Source of the DNA: Owenia fusiformis
Lineage: Eukaryota; Annelida; Polychaeta; Sabellida; Oweniidae
Assembly: GCA_903813345.2 (NCBI GenBank)
Contig: CAIIXF020000009.1
Location: 7,002,030 to 7,066,029, forward strand
DNA: 64,000 bases
Direction of reading: 5' to 3'
In this document: in pieces, positions 1-10,298 of the stretch
Numbering within the stretch: the first letter of the stretch is position 1
How the letters are laid out: the number at the start of each line of letters is the position of its first letter
Notes under the pieces: model-generated
What the model was told of the DNA's origin: nothing
What the model saw: the letters and a program-made list of their open reading frames with translations, nothing else
Database searches by the model: none
Translations under genes and position numbers: made by a program

Positions 1-147
1 GATGTTCCGACATTTTGTTACCAAATGGTTTGTTTTGGTAACCAGCGTAATCGAGTGGATCACCAGTGCTAAAGTAACCAGCTTGGTGAATGTTTATGCT
101 TGGACATACATATGAATCCAAGAAAGATGCACCTTGTATTTCCCAAG
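1..147 (-). CDS. partial exon of an unrecognised gene at the left edge
   Basis: Read on the minus strand, a splice acceptor (CTAAT branch-like sequence followed by ATAACAG) ends at 148. The exon then starts at 147 with two bases of a split codon and stays open for 48 codons to the window edge. The peptide begins WEIQGASFLDSYVC and ends near GNKMSEH, rich in Gly and Tyr. The composition looks like real coding sequence: there are no stops, and the other two frames are broken. I do not recognise the family and found no convincing upstream exon in the next 2 kb. It could be the last visible exon of a gene lying mostly to the left of the window. Confidence 0.45.
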
Positions 148-839
148 CTGTTATGATTAGCAAATGCAATCTTGTTAGCTGCACAGTTAATAACTGGTTT
201 GTAACACATTCTGATACTCATTACATTTTTCTGTTTCACCTGAAACATCTCAGGGCTGAGAAGAAATAAAATGTCATGGTCTATCATGATGATTGTGACA
301 TAGCATAGCAAAATGTTTTGAAGCAAAAACCAATTGGTTCGTTTTGTAGTTTGGCTATCATATATATGTGGCCTCTTATGTATGTTTTAATGCTTCTGTG
401 CCATGTTATCATGGCTGAAACTCCCTAAATTACAAAAGGCCACGGTTTTGCTGCACATGATACAAAACCATTTGAAATATAGAAAAGTTAGGTCTTGTAT
501 ATATTATGTTTCTATTTTTTCAAATACTGTTGCAATGTGGTCATTTGATTACTTATTTTTTGGATTCAAAGTACTCAATGGAGTCTTACTGTATAAAAAC
601 AATGAGTTACAACTTACAGGGTTCTCACCAGGAAATATTTAGGGTGTGGTGATAATATCTTCAGAATAACCGTTCAATCGTGATAAATCATATTTATGTT
701 ATGTTTTATCCTTTTTACATGCTATTATTGTATCTTCAGTCAAGTTTAGACTGTGAAAACAGTCATGATTTGCCAATAGGGTGTGGAGGGAGCTAAATAG
801 AGTGTGGTGCTGCGCCACAGTCTAAAAGCCTGGCGAGAG
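148..839. other. no gene seen
   Basis: AT-rich non-coding sequence. Short open frames here have no splice context and no recognisable peptide. If the exon at 1-147 is real, this is its upstream intron. Confidence 0.4.
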
Positions 840-1735
840 CCCTGACTTACAATTAGTCATATAAATCTGACCCTCGTATGATGTTATTTGTTGTTATTTT
901 TCCTGATTTGGATATTTATTTTTTCTTATTTTCTTGCATACGAGGGTCATACACACTAGCGCTTATATATTGTGTGAATTGCTTTCCTGGCATGTCTTCC
1001 CAACCAAATTCACACAAATGATAAATTAATTTCTTTGCTTCAACTATAAAGTATTTAATCTTACCTAAGGCAAGTAAAACGCTTGGTAATTGAAGAAATA
1101 TAAGCACACTGCTAAATTTTAAAATTTTCTCATTTTGCCTACCAAGGTCACTTCCGGGTTAATCTGATAGTCTAGATGTAAAACTATATCAAACGAAATC
1201 ATAAGTATTTGTTACACGAAGATTCAGTTGAAAGGGAAGCAGTGTCATGTTGTTAAGAAGGGAAGTTATTTGGAAAAGTTATTGTTTCAAAATGAGAAAA
1301 GTAATAAGTAGCAGAGAACGGCTTTAGAATCGATCTCTGTGTAATAAATAATTATGATTCCTTTTCGATACATGTTATACATTTAGACTACCGGAAACAA
1401 CATTCAGCAACATGGCGGGCGATAATGAAAATATAATTCAATTGATTATATTTCGACAATTATCAAGCGTTTTACATGTCTAAGGTAAGATTTAACACTT
1501 TGACGTTGGAGCTAAATAATTACGTGATAATTTGTGTGACTTTGGTTAGTATGGTAACTATGGTTACAGAGACAGGCCAGAAAAGCGTTTACCACAATTT
1601 GTTCCATATAATATCTACGACCGTGTATGCAAAGAAAATGATAAAAAATAAATATCCAAATAAGAACAAGGAATATCGAAGAACAGCATACAACGGTCGG
1701 ATTTATATGACTAACTTACAATCTGACCGTTTTTT
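840..1735. repeat. ancient head-to-head inverted duplication (imperfect palindrome)
   Basis: The minus strand from about 1200 down to 845 aligns with the plus strand from about 1360 up to 1735. Shared landmarks in the same order are TTTAGACTA/TCTAGACTA, CCGGAA, TTATATTTC, CAAGCGTTTTAC, TAAGGTAAGATT, TTTGTGTGA, AAAAAATAAATATCCAAAT and GATTTATATGACTAA. The arms are about 320-370 bp, visibly diverged, with a spacer of roughly 160 bp. The left arm (minus strand) has an open frame at 916-1107 with peptide YHLCEFGWEDMPGKQF. The equivalent frame in the right arm is broken by stops but still reads LCDFG and ends KENDKK. Both arms carry an ETS-like CCGGAA core. It may be a duplicated promoter/first exon or a transposon with very long inverted repeats. 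Confidence 0.6.
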
Positions 1736-3455
1736 TTATTTCTTCAAGAGTGACAGTGCGATTTGCTAAGGGAAACCAAAAGTGAATTCAGTTTTTCCAA
1801 AGAAACATCTGGCGAAATATGCAACTGTTAAACTTTGGCAAAGCATACTGTAAACTGGTTTAACTGCAGTCTGCACTAAATGACTGCTGGAATGTGTTGC
1901 TGATATCCTGCTGTCAAAAGTTTACTCCCAAAATTCATCATAACAAAAAACAAGCTTCTTTGAAAATATATAGTAAAATAAGTACATTCAAATTGTTCTT
2001 GTATGCTTACCGTTTTCTGCTTTTTAGCGTCCTGTGGGGAAAGACCGTTCGACATTGTTAAAATCGATATATCAGAACTTCATAAATAAATTTTGAAAAC
2101 TCGTCCCAACTAATTGAAACCGGAAGTGACACGTAAATTCACTTCAAAATTAGCATTTCAAAAGTAAAGCACTTAAAAATTAAAAAAGAGGAACAAACGT
2201 CATTTTGATAATATTTTCCTCTCGTTTATGATACAATAAAGAGGTTGTTGTGATTTTAATTTTTCTAAAATATAATAAATTATTCACTTCATTTTACACT
2301 AAACGAAATGATCATTCTGCACATATTTCCCGGGGAATATATGAAAGCAGTACAGTGCAACCTGTCAAAGTGAACACTTCTTATATTTATTACAACTTTT
2401 TTGAAAACAAACCTCTTGGAAATTAGGTTTACAAAAGTGTCCGTTCCCTAGGATCACTGTATCCTTCATAAGCTATGGGTAATCCCATACGGGATTAGCC
2501 ATGGGAACAATAGTATAAGCTCATTCATTCATGGTGAAACTACCAAACTATCTCATATATTGTACATGCTATAAATTATTTTTTCAAGAATTCAGCATAT
2601 TGTTCCTTATTGTTCCCATATCACATATGCAGGAAAGTCCAGAACTAATTAGCAGTAAAAAGGTTGCTACTGTATGTATGTTGTACTGTATGTACAATAT
2701 CTTCGATATATAGAGGGAAAGGAGTTGGGTAAACAAGGCCATTTTAAGCCCCACCTGATTTTCAAGTTTTCTCTTTATTTTATTAATCTATGTGATATAT
2801 GTGTTTCAAAAATGTATGAAAATTTAGGTCAAGGTCATATTCCCCAGGTCAAGGTCAAATTACAAAAATTCATTATTTTCTACCAAAATATACCTTTTTG
2901 GTTAAAATATCACAAATATCTGTAGGAATTTAGTCTCATAGAGGTTGGAATTACAATATATAGTAAATTGGCAATTTGCCAATAATGAGATATTTATATT
3001 AATATATTCCGCCCTTCCCACGCAACACTGAAAGAGAACAAAAGTACATAAAATAATGAAAATACTTTATTATTTTTAATTCATTTAAATTCAGAATGTA
3101 CATTTCATGATTTTCCTCTGCCAATATCATATTTTCCCTCAGGATAAAATTCATATTCCATCCCTCCCATTATATAACCTCTATTTATCCTATGTCAAGT
3201 AGAGTTTTAGGGAGATAAGTTGGTAAGATATATCCCGTATCCTGATTTTGAGGTTTCTATATTTAGAACCTCCATATCTCCCGCCATATCTCCCGCTTCG
3301 GTGCATATCTTCCCGCATCCGGTAAGTAGTGGAAATGCAATAAAATGACTTTGTATATGAATGATAAGTTTATTTTTACACCTTGTACTTTTGAAATGGC
3401 CATATGGCCCTGAAAACTCTACTTGGTATAGGATAAAGCAGTTATGTACGGTCGG
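1736..3455. other. no gene seen; AT-rich
   Basis: No exon with splice signals or recognisable product was found, apart from the small repeat at 2352-2461. Short frames around 2531-2925 and 3207-3491 look random. Confidence 0.4.
2352..2461. mobile_element. small MITE of the CAGTRAAACCTGT family
   Basis: It starts ACAGTGCAACCTGTCAAAG and ends GGATCACTGTA, a short terminal inverted repeat. Related copies with ends close to CAGTAAAACCTGT lie at 44692-44875 and 51641-51818, and a right end (ACAGGTTTCACTGTA) lies at about 32990-33005. Internally, copies share phrases such as AGTGAACAC and GGTGTTC. Confidence 0.45.
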
Positions 3456-3560
3456 TTTGGATATTGGGTTCATCCCTCGTGAAATATGCACATCTACCTT
3501 CGGTCCCTACGGTCCCTCAGGTAGATATGCATATCTCCCTCTGGATAAACCCAATATCCA
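3456..3560. repeat. imperfect hairpin, arms about 38 bp
   Basis: The left arm begins GATATTGGGTTCATCC and ends CACATCTACC. The reverse complement of the right arm begins GATATTGGGTTTATCC and ends GCATATCTACC. The loop between them contains a tandem CGGTCCCTACGGTCCCT. It may be a tiny MITE. It borders the CCAATATCA-rich tract. Confidence 0.5.
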
Positions 3561-3579
3561 AAACCTCTCGGTACATAAC

Positions 3580-4120
3580 CCTTATGTATTCAATAGCAAT
3601 ATCACCCAATTCAATATCGCCCAAATATGACCCAGATAATGTCCTAATATCATAGCAACATCAACCAATTGTCAATCAAATGTCACTCTATGTCAATCCA
3701 AAATAAGCCAAGTATTGGCCTCATATTATTTAAGTAACAGTCCAATATCAAGCCTCTTATTTACAGATATGACCCAATTATTCTGATTGTAATAATATCC
3801 CACTGTAAATCCAATATCAGCCAAATATGAGCCAAATAATGGACCCAATATGATAGCGATATCACCCCAATATCAATCCAATATCACCCAAATAGTAGCC
3901 CAATATTATAGCAATATCACCCAAATATAAGCCCAATTTGATAGCAATTTCTGACAAATATCAATCCAATATTAACTTTATATCTGCCCAATTACCAACA
4001 TATTGCCATTACATAAGCAATATCAAAAAATATAAGTTCTGATATCAACCTAATATCACAACAATCTCCTCCCAAATCAAGCTTATGTTACCTCAATATC
4101 ACTTCTATTATTAGTTGCAA
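3580..4120. repeat. degenerate CCAATATCA / CCAAATAT short-period repeat
   Basis: About 540 bp dominated by variants of CCAATATCA, CCCAAATATGA and ATAGCAATATCA at irregular spacing of roughly 12-25 bases. It appears to be a decayed minisatellite. No coding potential. Confidence 0.55.
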
Positions 4121-5187
4121 TAGTCTTGACTTGTGAAGCTAAATCTTCTGTAACCTTTCTCCGTTTTCTAGGAGAATTTACCTGCTTCCTACATATGCAG
4201 CATGAATAGCATTTGGCCATTTTGAATAATCAACAAAAATGGCAGGCAAAATTTTCTATAAAGTTCTAAAATTCACATCGAGCATAATAAGTCTCCATCA
4301 AAATTATTCTTTGTATGCAACAATATAACATTTATGTAACTAAAGAAGCACTTATTAGAGTGGAGACTTGTTATGCTCTATGTGAAAACACTCAAAGGAT
4401 TACTACCTCCAGTGAATAAAAATGTCACCCAGACACAGCATGAAATGTCCTTTCAAAGCTTTACTTACCTCTAAACTGTACATATTGTTTAAATCAATTG
4501 TATGTATGGATCAAATAAATATATATTTACATAATCCTGGACAGATAAATCAAAAACATTCATTCATAGCTGAGTAAATTGGAATTCATCAAGAGGGTTG
4601 CAAAATATGTGAATTTTTTTCCTTCTGGCCCCCACCCTCTTTGAAGGTCTCCAGACACCGTAACAATTTTTTCTAAATTTTTAAAAAAATACTACCCAAA
4701 AATATAGACTTCAATCTATGCATTTCTGATGTTTTTTTCTCCTATTCTTAAAAAAAGTTTTTTCACACTTCAATTGGGGCACTCTCTGTTGCTAGTTTAC
4801 CCAACTCCTTTAATTAATCAGTTTCACAATTGTCCTCTGGTACATCATGTACGTCCAATCAAAACGATTTCTTACGAAGATATTGAATTTATTTTTGTTA
4901 ATCACAAGTATAAACCCACCAATGATTTTTAAGTAATTTTACAGAATGAAGCTTGTGTGCAATCTAATAACCATCAAATGACAACCAACAGCAAACTTTA
5001 CACAAGGGATAATGTCACCAATGGGCATTTATTATGAGGAAAAGACAGGAATTATTCCTTACTTTCAGACATACCACATGGTGTTAATGAGAAAATCCAG
5101 ATATAATATAATTATTATAGTAGGTCTGTCTTAATCTTTAATGAACAGCCTATATTTAAGGATGGTGTTCTTATAAAACAACCATCA
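4121..5187. other. no gene seen
   Basis: Unique-looking AT-rich intergenic sequence with no supported exon. Confidence 0.4.
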
Positions 5188-6421
5188 ACATATCCTCCGC
5201 CCCTCAAACAAATTAGCTTTCAGATTGGCAGACAGGTTTTACATCCTATTAAGTAATTTTCAGCATTTACTAGACTGAATTTTTGGGCAAAAAGTAAGAA
5301 CACAGTGGAAGAAAACCCTACTTAATTCTTAGGGTAATATTTATACAACAGATGAGCTCACTATTTTGGTAAAGTATCTCCTTCCCAAGCTAAGTACATG
5401 ATAAGTATAAAATATCCAGTCAATTTTCTTGTAATAAGGATTATAAGGCCACCACCCTTACTGTAATTTGGGTTAATTTGGCACCCACTTCAATTATTTC
5501 CCAAAATCAAAGACAATTCCCAAGAATCTTGGTATTTTCATTCCATGACACTCGAGCGAACCCCCCCCACTGGACAAAGATTCTTTCAAAATCATGAAGT
5601 TTTTCCCCATACTGAGCACTTCTCTAGTGATTTTGGCCATTTTTGCGCCGAAGTTGTCCAAAGTGAAGTTAGTGAACCCTCCTGGAATTTTATAAAATAG
5701 GAAGCCGCCTTGGCAAATCCTGGCTAGGGGCCTGCATGGTTGCTAGTACATGTACTGAAATTCAATCAATCACAAAGTAAAACAACAATATATTATTGAA
5801 ACTTACAACATATCCTCCGCCCCTCAAACAAATTAGCTTTCAGATTGGCAGACAGGTTTTACATCCTATTAAGTAATTTTCAGCATTTACTAGACTGAAT
5901 TTTTGGGCAAAAAGTAAGAACACAGTGGAAGAAAACCCTACCTAATTCTTAGGGTAATATTTATACAACAGATGAGCTCACTATTTTGGTAAAGTATCTC
6001 CTTCCCAAGCTAAGTACATGATAAGTATAAAATATCCAGTCAATTTTCTTGTAATAAGGATTATAAGGCCACCACCCTTACTGTAATTTGGGTTAATTTG
6101 GCACCCACTTCAATTATTTCCCAAAATCAAAGACAATTCCCAAGAATCTTGGTATTTTCATTCCATGACACTCGAGCGAACCCCCCCCCCACTGGACAAA
6201 GATTCTTTCAAAATCATGAAGTTTTTCCCCATACTGAGCACTTCTCTAGTGATTTTGGCCATTTTTGCGCCGAAGTTGTCCAAAGTGAAGTTAGTGAACC
6301 CTCCTGGAATTTTATAAAATAGGAAGCCGCCTTGGCAAATCCTGGCTAGGGGCCTGCATGGTTGCTAGTACATGTACTGAAATTCAATCAATCACAAAGT
6401 AAAACAACAATATATTATTGA
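5188..6421. repeat. near-identical 620 bp tandem duplication
   Basis: The landmark TATCCTCCGCCCCTCAAAC occurs at 5191 and again at 5811, exactly 620 bases apart. The copies (about 5188-5801 and 5808-6421) differ only at isolated positions, for example CCTACTTAATT versus CCTACCTAATT, and a C-run of about 8 versus 10. Each copy ends in a piece of the CAGGCCCGTAGCCAGG repeat family, in reverse orientation (CTGGCTAGGGGCCTG). This is either a very recent duplication or two haplotypes joined in tandem by the assembly. Confidence 0.85.
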
Positions 6422-6433
6422 AAACACACATAA

Positions 6434-6439
6434 TTTATT
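6434..6439 (-). terminator. candidate ATF4 polyadenylation signal
   Basis: AATAAA on the minus strand, about 510 bases downstream of the ATF4 stop codon at 6951. It is the first canonical hexamer noted there. Confidence 0.35.
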
Positions 6440-6950
6440 TTACCATTGATTTGGTCCATGTTCAGTAATCGGCATGCAATATGATACTTGTTGAAATGTT
6501 CACAAGGAAATGCAATGAACTGTTAAATTAGACATTATCAGGGGATTACATAACAGATTTGCAATCAACTTCATCTGAGATGTGATAATATGGAATATTT
6601 GTAGTACAGAGTCACAGAAGTCACATTGACATAAATGAACATGGTTCACGCAGCAATGATATTGAAGTCCCTAGACATGGACAGACTATAATGATCAGCT
6701 GGTAATGATAAAGGATTATGATAACTTATAGTGTAAAATTAAACTACAGCATCTAGTTGTTTTCAGTATATTTACATAACTTGGACGACTAGCAAGAAAC
6801 CTTGCAGCAAGTGAATTATCAATAAGATGCATAATATAGAAAAATATATACAACAGAGAAGATTTGATTCTCATTTTAGTATGCAAGGTTTCTGAGGTAG
6901 TTGAACAAGTAATATGCATACAACATGTGTCAATAGCAATGGTTGCAGCA

Positions 6951-8517
6951 TTATTTTTGGCGTTTCTTTCCAATAACTTTCTCAAGAGTGATTCCTTTAG
7001 ATTTGAAAACAGCACGGAGAATTTCTTTCATGGCATTGATTTCTTGTGATATATGATCCACCTGTCCGTGTAACTCCTTATTTCTTTTGACCAGTTGATC
7101 CTCCTCAGACATCTTGTTTTTTTCCTCTTCACGTTTTTTGATTCGATACCTGGTTGCGGCATCCTTGTTCTGTTGTTTCTTGCGTTCTTTACGATCCTGG
7201 GTTTTGGTTTTAGGCTTAACAGGCATTTTCTGGGGAGGAGCAACGGGGGCTCGATTGTAAGGAGTAGCTCGGGAGACTGATGGCTCAGGGGCAATAGGTG
7301 TGGATGACCTTGGACCCAAGAGGAATGCAGCCTCGGAGGGTGAAGATGGAGCAGATGATAACAAGCTTTCAACTTCATCGGCAGAAAGGGGGGAAATAGG
7401 CTGATAGTCTCCAATAGAATCAGCAATATGTTTGTCAACGTTATAATCCACATCAGCATTGTTCACAGTGTCTAGAGACATAAGATCTTGTAGATCCAGA
7501 GCAGAATCTGAGCCGCAGTTGGACATACGGTCAGCAGCCTCATCTACGAGTTGATTAAGTAGATCTAAACCGCTGCCTCCACTGATGTTAGTGGTAGCAG
7601 CCATCATGGGGGTAAGACCCAAATTTCCAACATTTTCATTTGCAAGACCTTTATTCAAAAGGTCGAATGATTCGATGTTTGGGTCCTGAAGCTCTATGAT
7701 AGGTTCAGTGAGGCCAATAGGCTCAGTAAGGCTAATGTCCATACTGGCATAGCCAAGGTCTGCATTGTCCAAAGCAGCTTGACTCTCTGCTAATAGTTCC
7801 AATATGTCGACCTTTGTCTCGAACCACTGTGGACCTAATTCTTGAGGGACATCTGCAAATATGGTTTACATTAGTTTAAGTATACATGTAATAAGAAAAA
7901 AAGTTCAACTACTGTACTTCTATTTAATTTGGCGTTTTTTATTTTGATGGATTTGTTGTTTTGAGCAGCTACTTAATTTGGCAGACTTGCAATGTTACAA
8001 TGTACTAAAGGTGCTAATATTACCGGGGAATTTGGCAGCTACTTAATTTGGGAGACTTCAACAATTTGATGGATCCGCCAAATTAAAATGGTCAGCTAAT
8101 TAAGTAAAGTTCAGTAAATCTCTCAGTGAAACCTTACATGTACTGTCTCTCTGTTATAAAGTTATTAGAAAGTTTTGTAGAACAAACTCTGACATTCAAT
8201 GAGGAAGAAAATGGAAAGATTCAGTCAAGTATAGTTCATAAAAACCAATAGCACCTCAGTTTTACTCTAATCAGTTAAGTTATGATTTGACAAGCTGAAA
8301 TGAAACTTCTCTATTTTTAAATCGGAAGTCCATTATAATAGTTACCTATAACTGGCTGATCCAACTGGAGACTATCAGTGGGAAGCAGAGATGACCCTTT
8401 GGTGACCTTGGTAAGGTCATCGCTAATGGTATCTAAGCCAGAGACAGGGCTAGACAGCCAGTCTCCGCTCAGGCCCAGAGATTGGGCCAAATCCTGATCT
8501 TCGTATAGAGAATTCAT
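6951..8517 (-). CDS. ATF4: ATF4/ATF5-type bZIP transcription factor, two coding exons
   Basis: Coding exons run 8517-8346 and 7852-6951 (intron GTAACT...TTTGCAG), giving 357 aa, close to vertebrate ATF4 length. The split codon at the junction is G|AT (Asp). The basic region (about residues 276-300) carries QNKDAATRYRIKKREEE, the ATF4/ATF5/cap-n-collar-like signature, followed by a leucine-zipper heptad region to about 345. The N-terminal two thirds is acidic and Ser/Pro-rich (PISPLSADEVESLLSS, then SAPSSPSE), resembling an activation and degradation-control region. ATF4 is a nuclear CRE-binding effector of the integrated stress response, normally controlled at translation through leader uORFs. 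The leader exon here begins at 8588 after an acceptor (CTATTTTCAG) and holds uORF-like frames, annotated separately. Start chosen at 8517 because it is the first ATG in the frame that splices into the bZIP exon. Confidence 0.93.
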
Positions 8518-8588
8518 CTTGTATGTTTAATGATTCCGGTAAATCAATAGGAGAGAGTGCTTGGAAAGCGGATGCATTTTGTCGGTTT
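8450..8588 (-). promoter_or_regulatory. open frame overlapping the ATF4 start (candidate uORF2)
   Basis: In a different frame from ATF4, the leader exon is open from its first base (8588) through the ATF4 ATG and stops at TAG (8452-8450), 68 bases inside the coding region. If an upstream 5' exon supplies an ATG in this frame, this would be an overlapping inhibitory uORF like uORF2 of vertebrate ATF4. The upstream ATG has not been identified. Confidence 0.35.
8527..8577 (-). promoter_or_regulatory. short uORF in the ATF4 leader (16 codons)
   Basis: On the minus strand an ATG at 8577 in the context ACAAAATGC opens 16 codons and stops at TAA (8529-8527), 9 bases before the ATF4 ATG. It lies in the same frame as ATF4, separated by that stop. 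Such a short uORF just before the main start could permit or limit reinitiation. Function is inferred. Confidence 0.5.
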
Positions 8589-9228
8589 CTGAAAATAGAA
8601 ACATCGTAAATTCAGGTCTTAATGGTATTAATATTTATTCATAGAAATATTTTATAAAGTATATTTCCAATCGCAGAAGCATTGTAGGAGAAAATACGGG
8701 AGGTCGGTACTGTTGTAGGTTTGTGAAGGGAGTTGGGGCCAGACTTAATGTCATCCTAACGAGCAATTGAGAATATATATAATTAACAATTTTGAATATG
8801 TATCAGATTGTGAGAATACAGTGGAGCAAAATACACATGTACATTTTATATTAAAGGACCTGTGTGGGACCATGTGGAACTTGATGAGACACCATGAAAA
8901 GACTGAATGGTCTCTTCTGATTTACCATTGCATGGACTTGAGAGGGCAGACAGGGCTTCAATACGGTCTTATCTCCATTAGTTCTCCGAGTCCCATTCTA
9001 ATGAGACTAGGTGTGACATTAGGCTAGAGGCTAGCTGCTCAAAAAAATTAGGCTCCATGATGGGACAGGGACTCATTTTGTGTCGGGCTTTATTGGAGAT
9101 TAAAACATGACTGTATTCACGCCTTCTATAAACTGTAAACAAAGTCAATGCTTCAGCTGGTTTATATTCTAGATCAATAACCCAGTTAATACGTGTAATT
9201 TGTGACGTCATAATGGTGGGTCGTAGTA

Positions 9229-9262
9229 ATGGCAGACCATGATGAATATTCAAATCAATTTG
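9229..9262 (+). CDS. possible first coding exon of an unidentified plus-strand transcript
   Basis: ATGGCAGACCATGATG opens 11 codons (MADHDEYSNQF) and reaches a strong donor G|GTGAGT at 9263. A perfect CRE (TGACGTCA, 9202-9209) lies 20 bases upstream. No matching downstream exon was found on the plus strand, so this may be a divergent non-coding transcript start or chance. Confidence 0.2.
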
Positions 9263-9302
9263 GTGAGTTTTCATGTTCGAATTGTAATATAGACCTCAGA
9301 GC

Positions 9303-9437
9303 AGGGGTAATATCGTCAAATACACCCCTTGGGGCTAGGCACAAAAGCTTTCGAACCCCTCACTTCCTTCAGTCGTTCGGGGTACAGAAAATGTTTGTGC
9401 CTAGCGCTGCGGGGTGTATTCGACGATGTTACCCCTG
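9303..9437. repeat. 135 bp hairpin / small palindromic MITE
   Basis: The left arm reads AGGGGTAATATCGTCAAATA then CACCCC and GGCTAGGCACAAA. The reverse complement of the right arm reads AGGGGTAACATCGTCGAATA then CACCCC and GCTAGGCACAAA. Arms are about 45 bp with a loop of about 45 bp. Confidence 0.6.
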
Positions 9438-9631
9438 TTTTTCGGTCTATATTTTTTAATTCAAAAATATTTCACAGGCACAGAGTCAAGGGATTGTGTG
9501 GAACAGTGATGATAAATCAAATTTTTCTTGGATCTTTATAGAAACATTACCCTTTGCATTCGTTTGACTTCACTTCTTAAAAGAGAGCTTCGTCTTCACT
9601 CTTTCAAACTAAAATAAACCTGTGAACTCAC

Positions 9632-9700
9632 CGCGCCAATCAGTGTTCGTCGGCCAAATTTGACCGACGTTCTATATATGGTCATTCCTTCTGACGTCAT
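9632..9700 (-). promoter_or_regulatory. candidate ATF4 promoter with CRE, TATA and short 5' exon
   Basis: On the minus strand a perfect CRE (TGACGTCA, 9699-9692) is followed about 15 bases later by a TATA-like ATATATAG (around 9680-9673) and then, about 45 bases on, by a strong splice donor GCG|GTGAGT (exon end 9632). This could give a very short 5' exon spliced to the acceptor at 8588. GC-box-like GGGGGCGGGG lies further upstream near 9849. The arrangement is seen; promoter function is inferred. Confidence 0.35.
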
Positions 9701-9907
9701 CGTTGAGCCCGGAATTGACCAATGACATGCGGATATTTAATTAGCACGCATTTGGCGTATGTTTCTTCAAGCTCGCTGATTTGTGGAAGAAAGGTCAGCG
9801 CGTAGGTCAGAAGTGATTTATTACCCAAACTGTCACCGGTACCCGTCGTGGGGGCGGGGCTACTCAACTGTAATATGGTCTCTACTAGGCAGAGTGTAGT
9901 TTAACTA

Positions 9908-10298
9908 AAGTCCATTTCACTGCTTCAGTGCGTCAGTAGAACGGCAAAAATAAGAAATTGGGAGACCATTGTGCAATAATATATGGAAAAGTATATTCAT
10001 AATGTACATGAATGACATTTGTATATTTCAGATTTTTTATTTTTTTGTGCAATAAGCCTGTGCCGTCTTGTAATTTGAAGAATTTCAGCCATGTTAATCT
10101 TATTGAAAATAACATGGCAGAGAAGCATCCAAATATAAGAGGCCACACACTTTCTAAGCCAAACTAGAACCAATCCAAGATATACAAATGTCATTCATGT
10201 TCAATAGGAATATATTTTTCCATATATTATTGCAAAATGATATTTTGATTTCTTATTTTATAGCTTTTACTGACGCACTTTAACAGTGAAATGGACTC
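9908..10298. mobile_element. 391 bp MITE with about 120 bp terminal inverted repeats, TA target
   Basis: Ends are AAGTCCATTTCACTG and CAGTGAAATGGACTC, flanked by TA on both sides. Homology between the arms continues through GTGCGTCAGTA, GCAATAATATATGGAAAA and CATGAATGACATTTGTATAT. Non-coding. The TA target suggests Tc1/mariner-type mobilisation. Confidence 0.6.

Noticed and set aside
1412-1486. ATGGCGGGCGATAATG as a new gene start
   Set aside because: The frame ends after 23 codons at TAA just before a donor-like GTAAGA, and it lies in the decayed right arm of the inverted duplication.
7028-7459. 143-codon minus-strand frame
   Set aside because: Alternate frame of the ATF4 exon; the bZIP frame is clearly the coding one.
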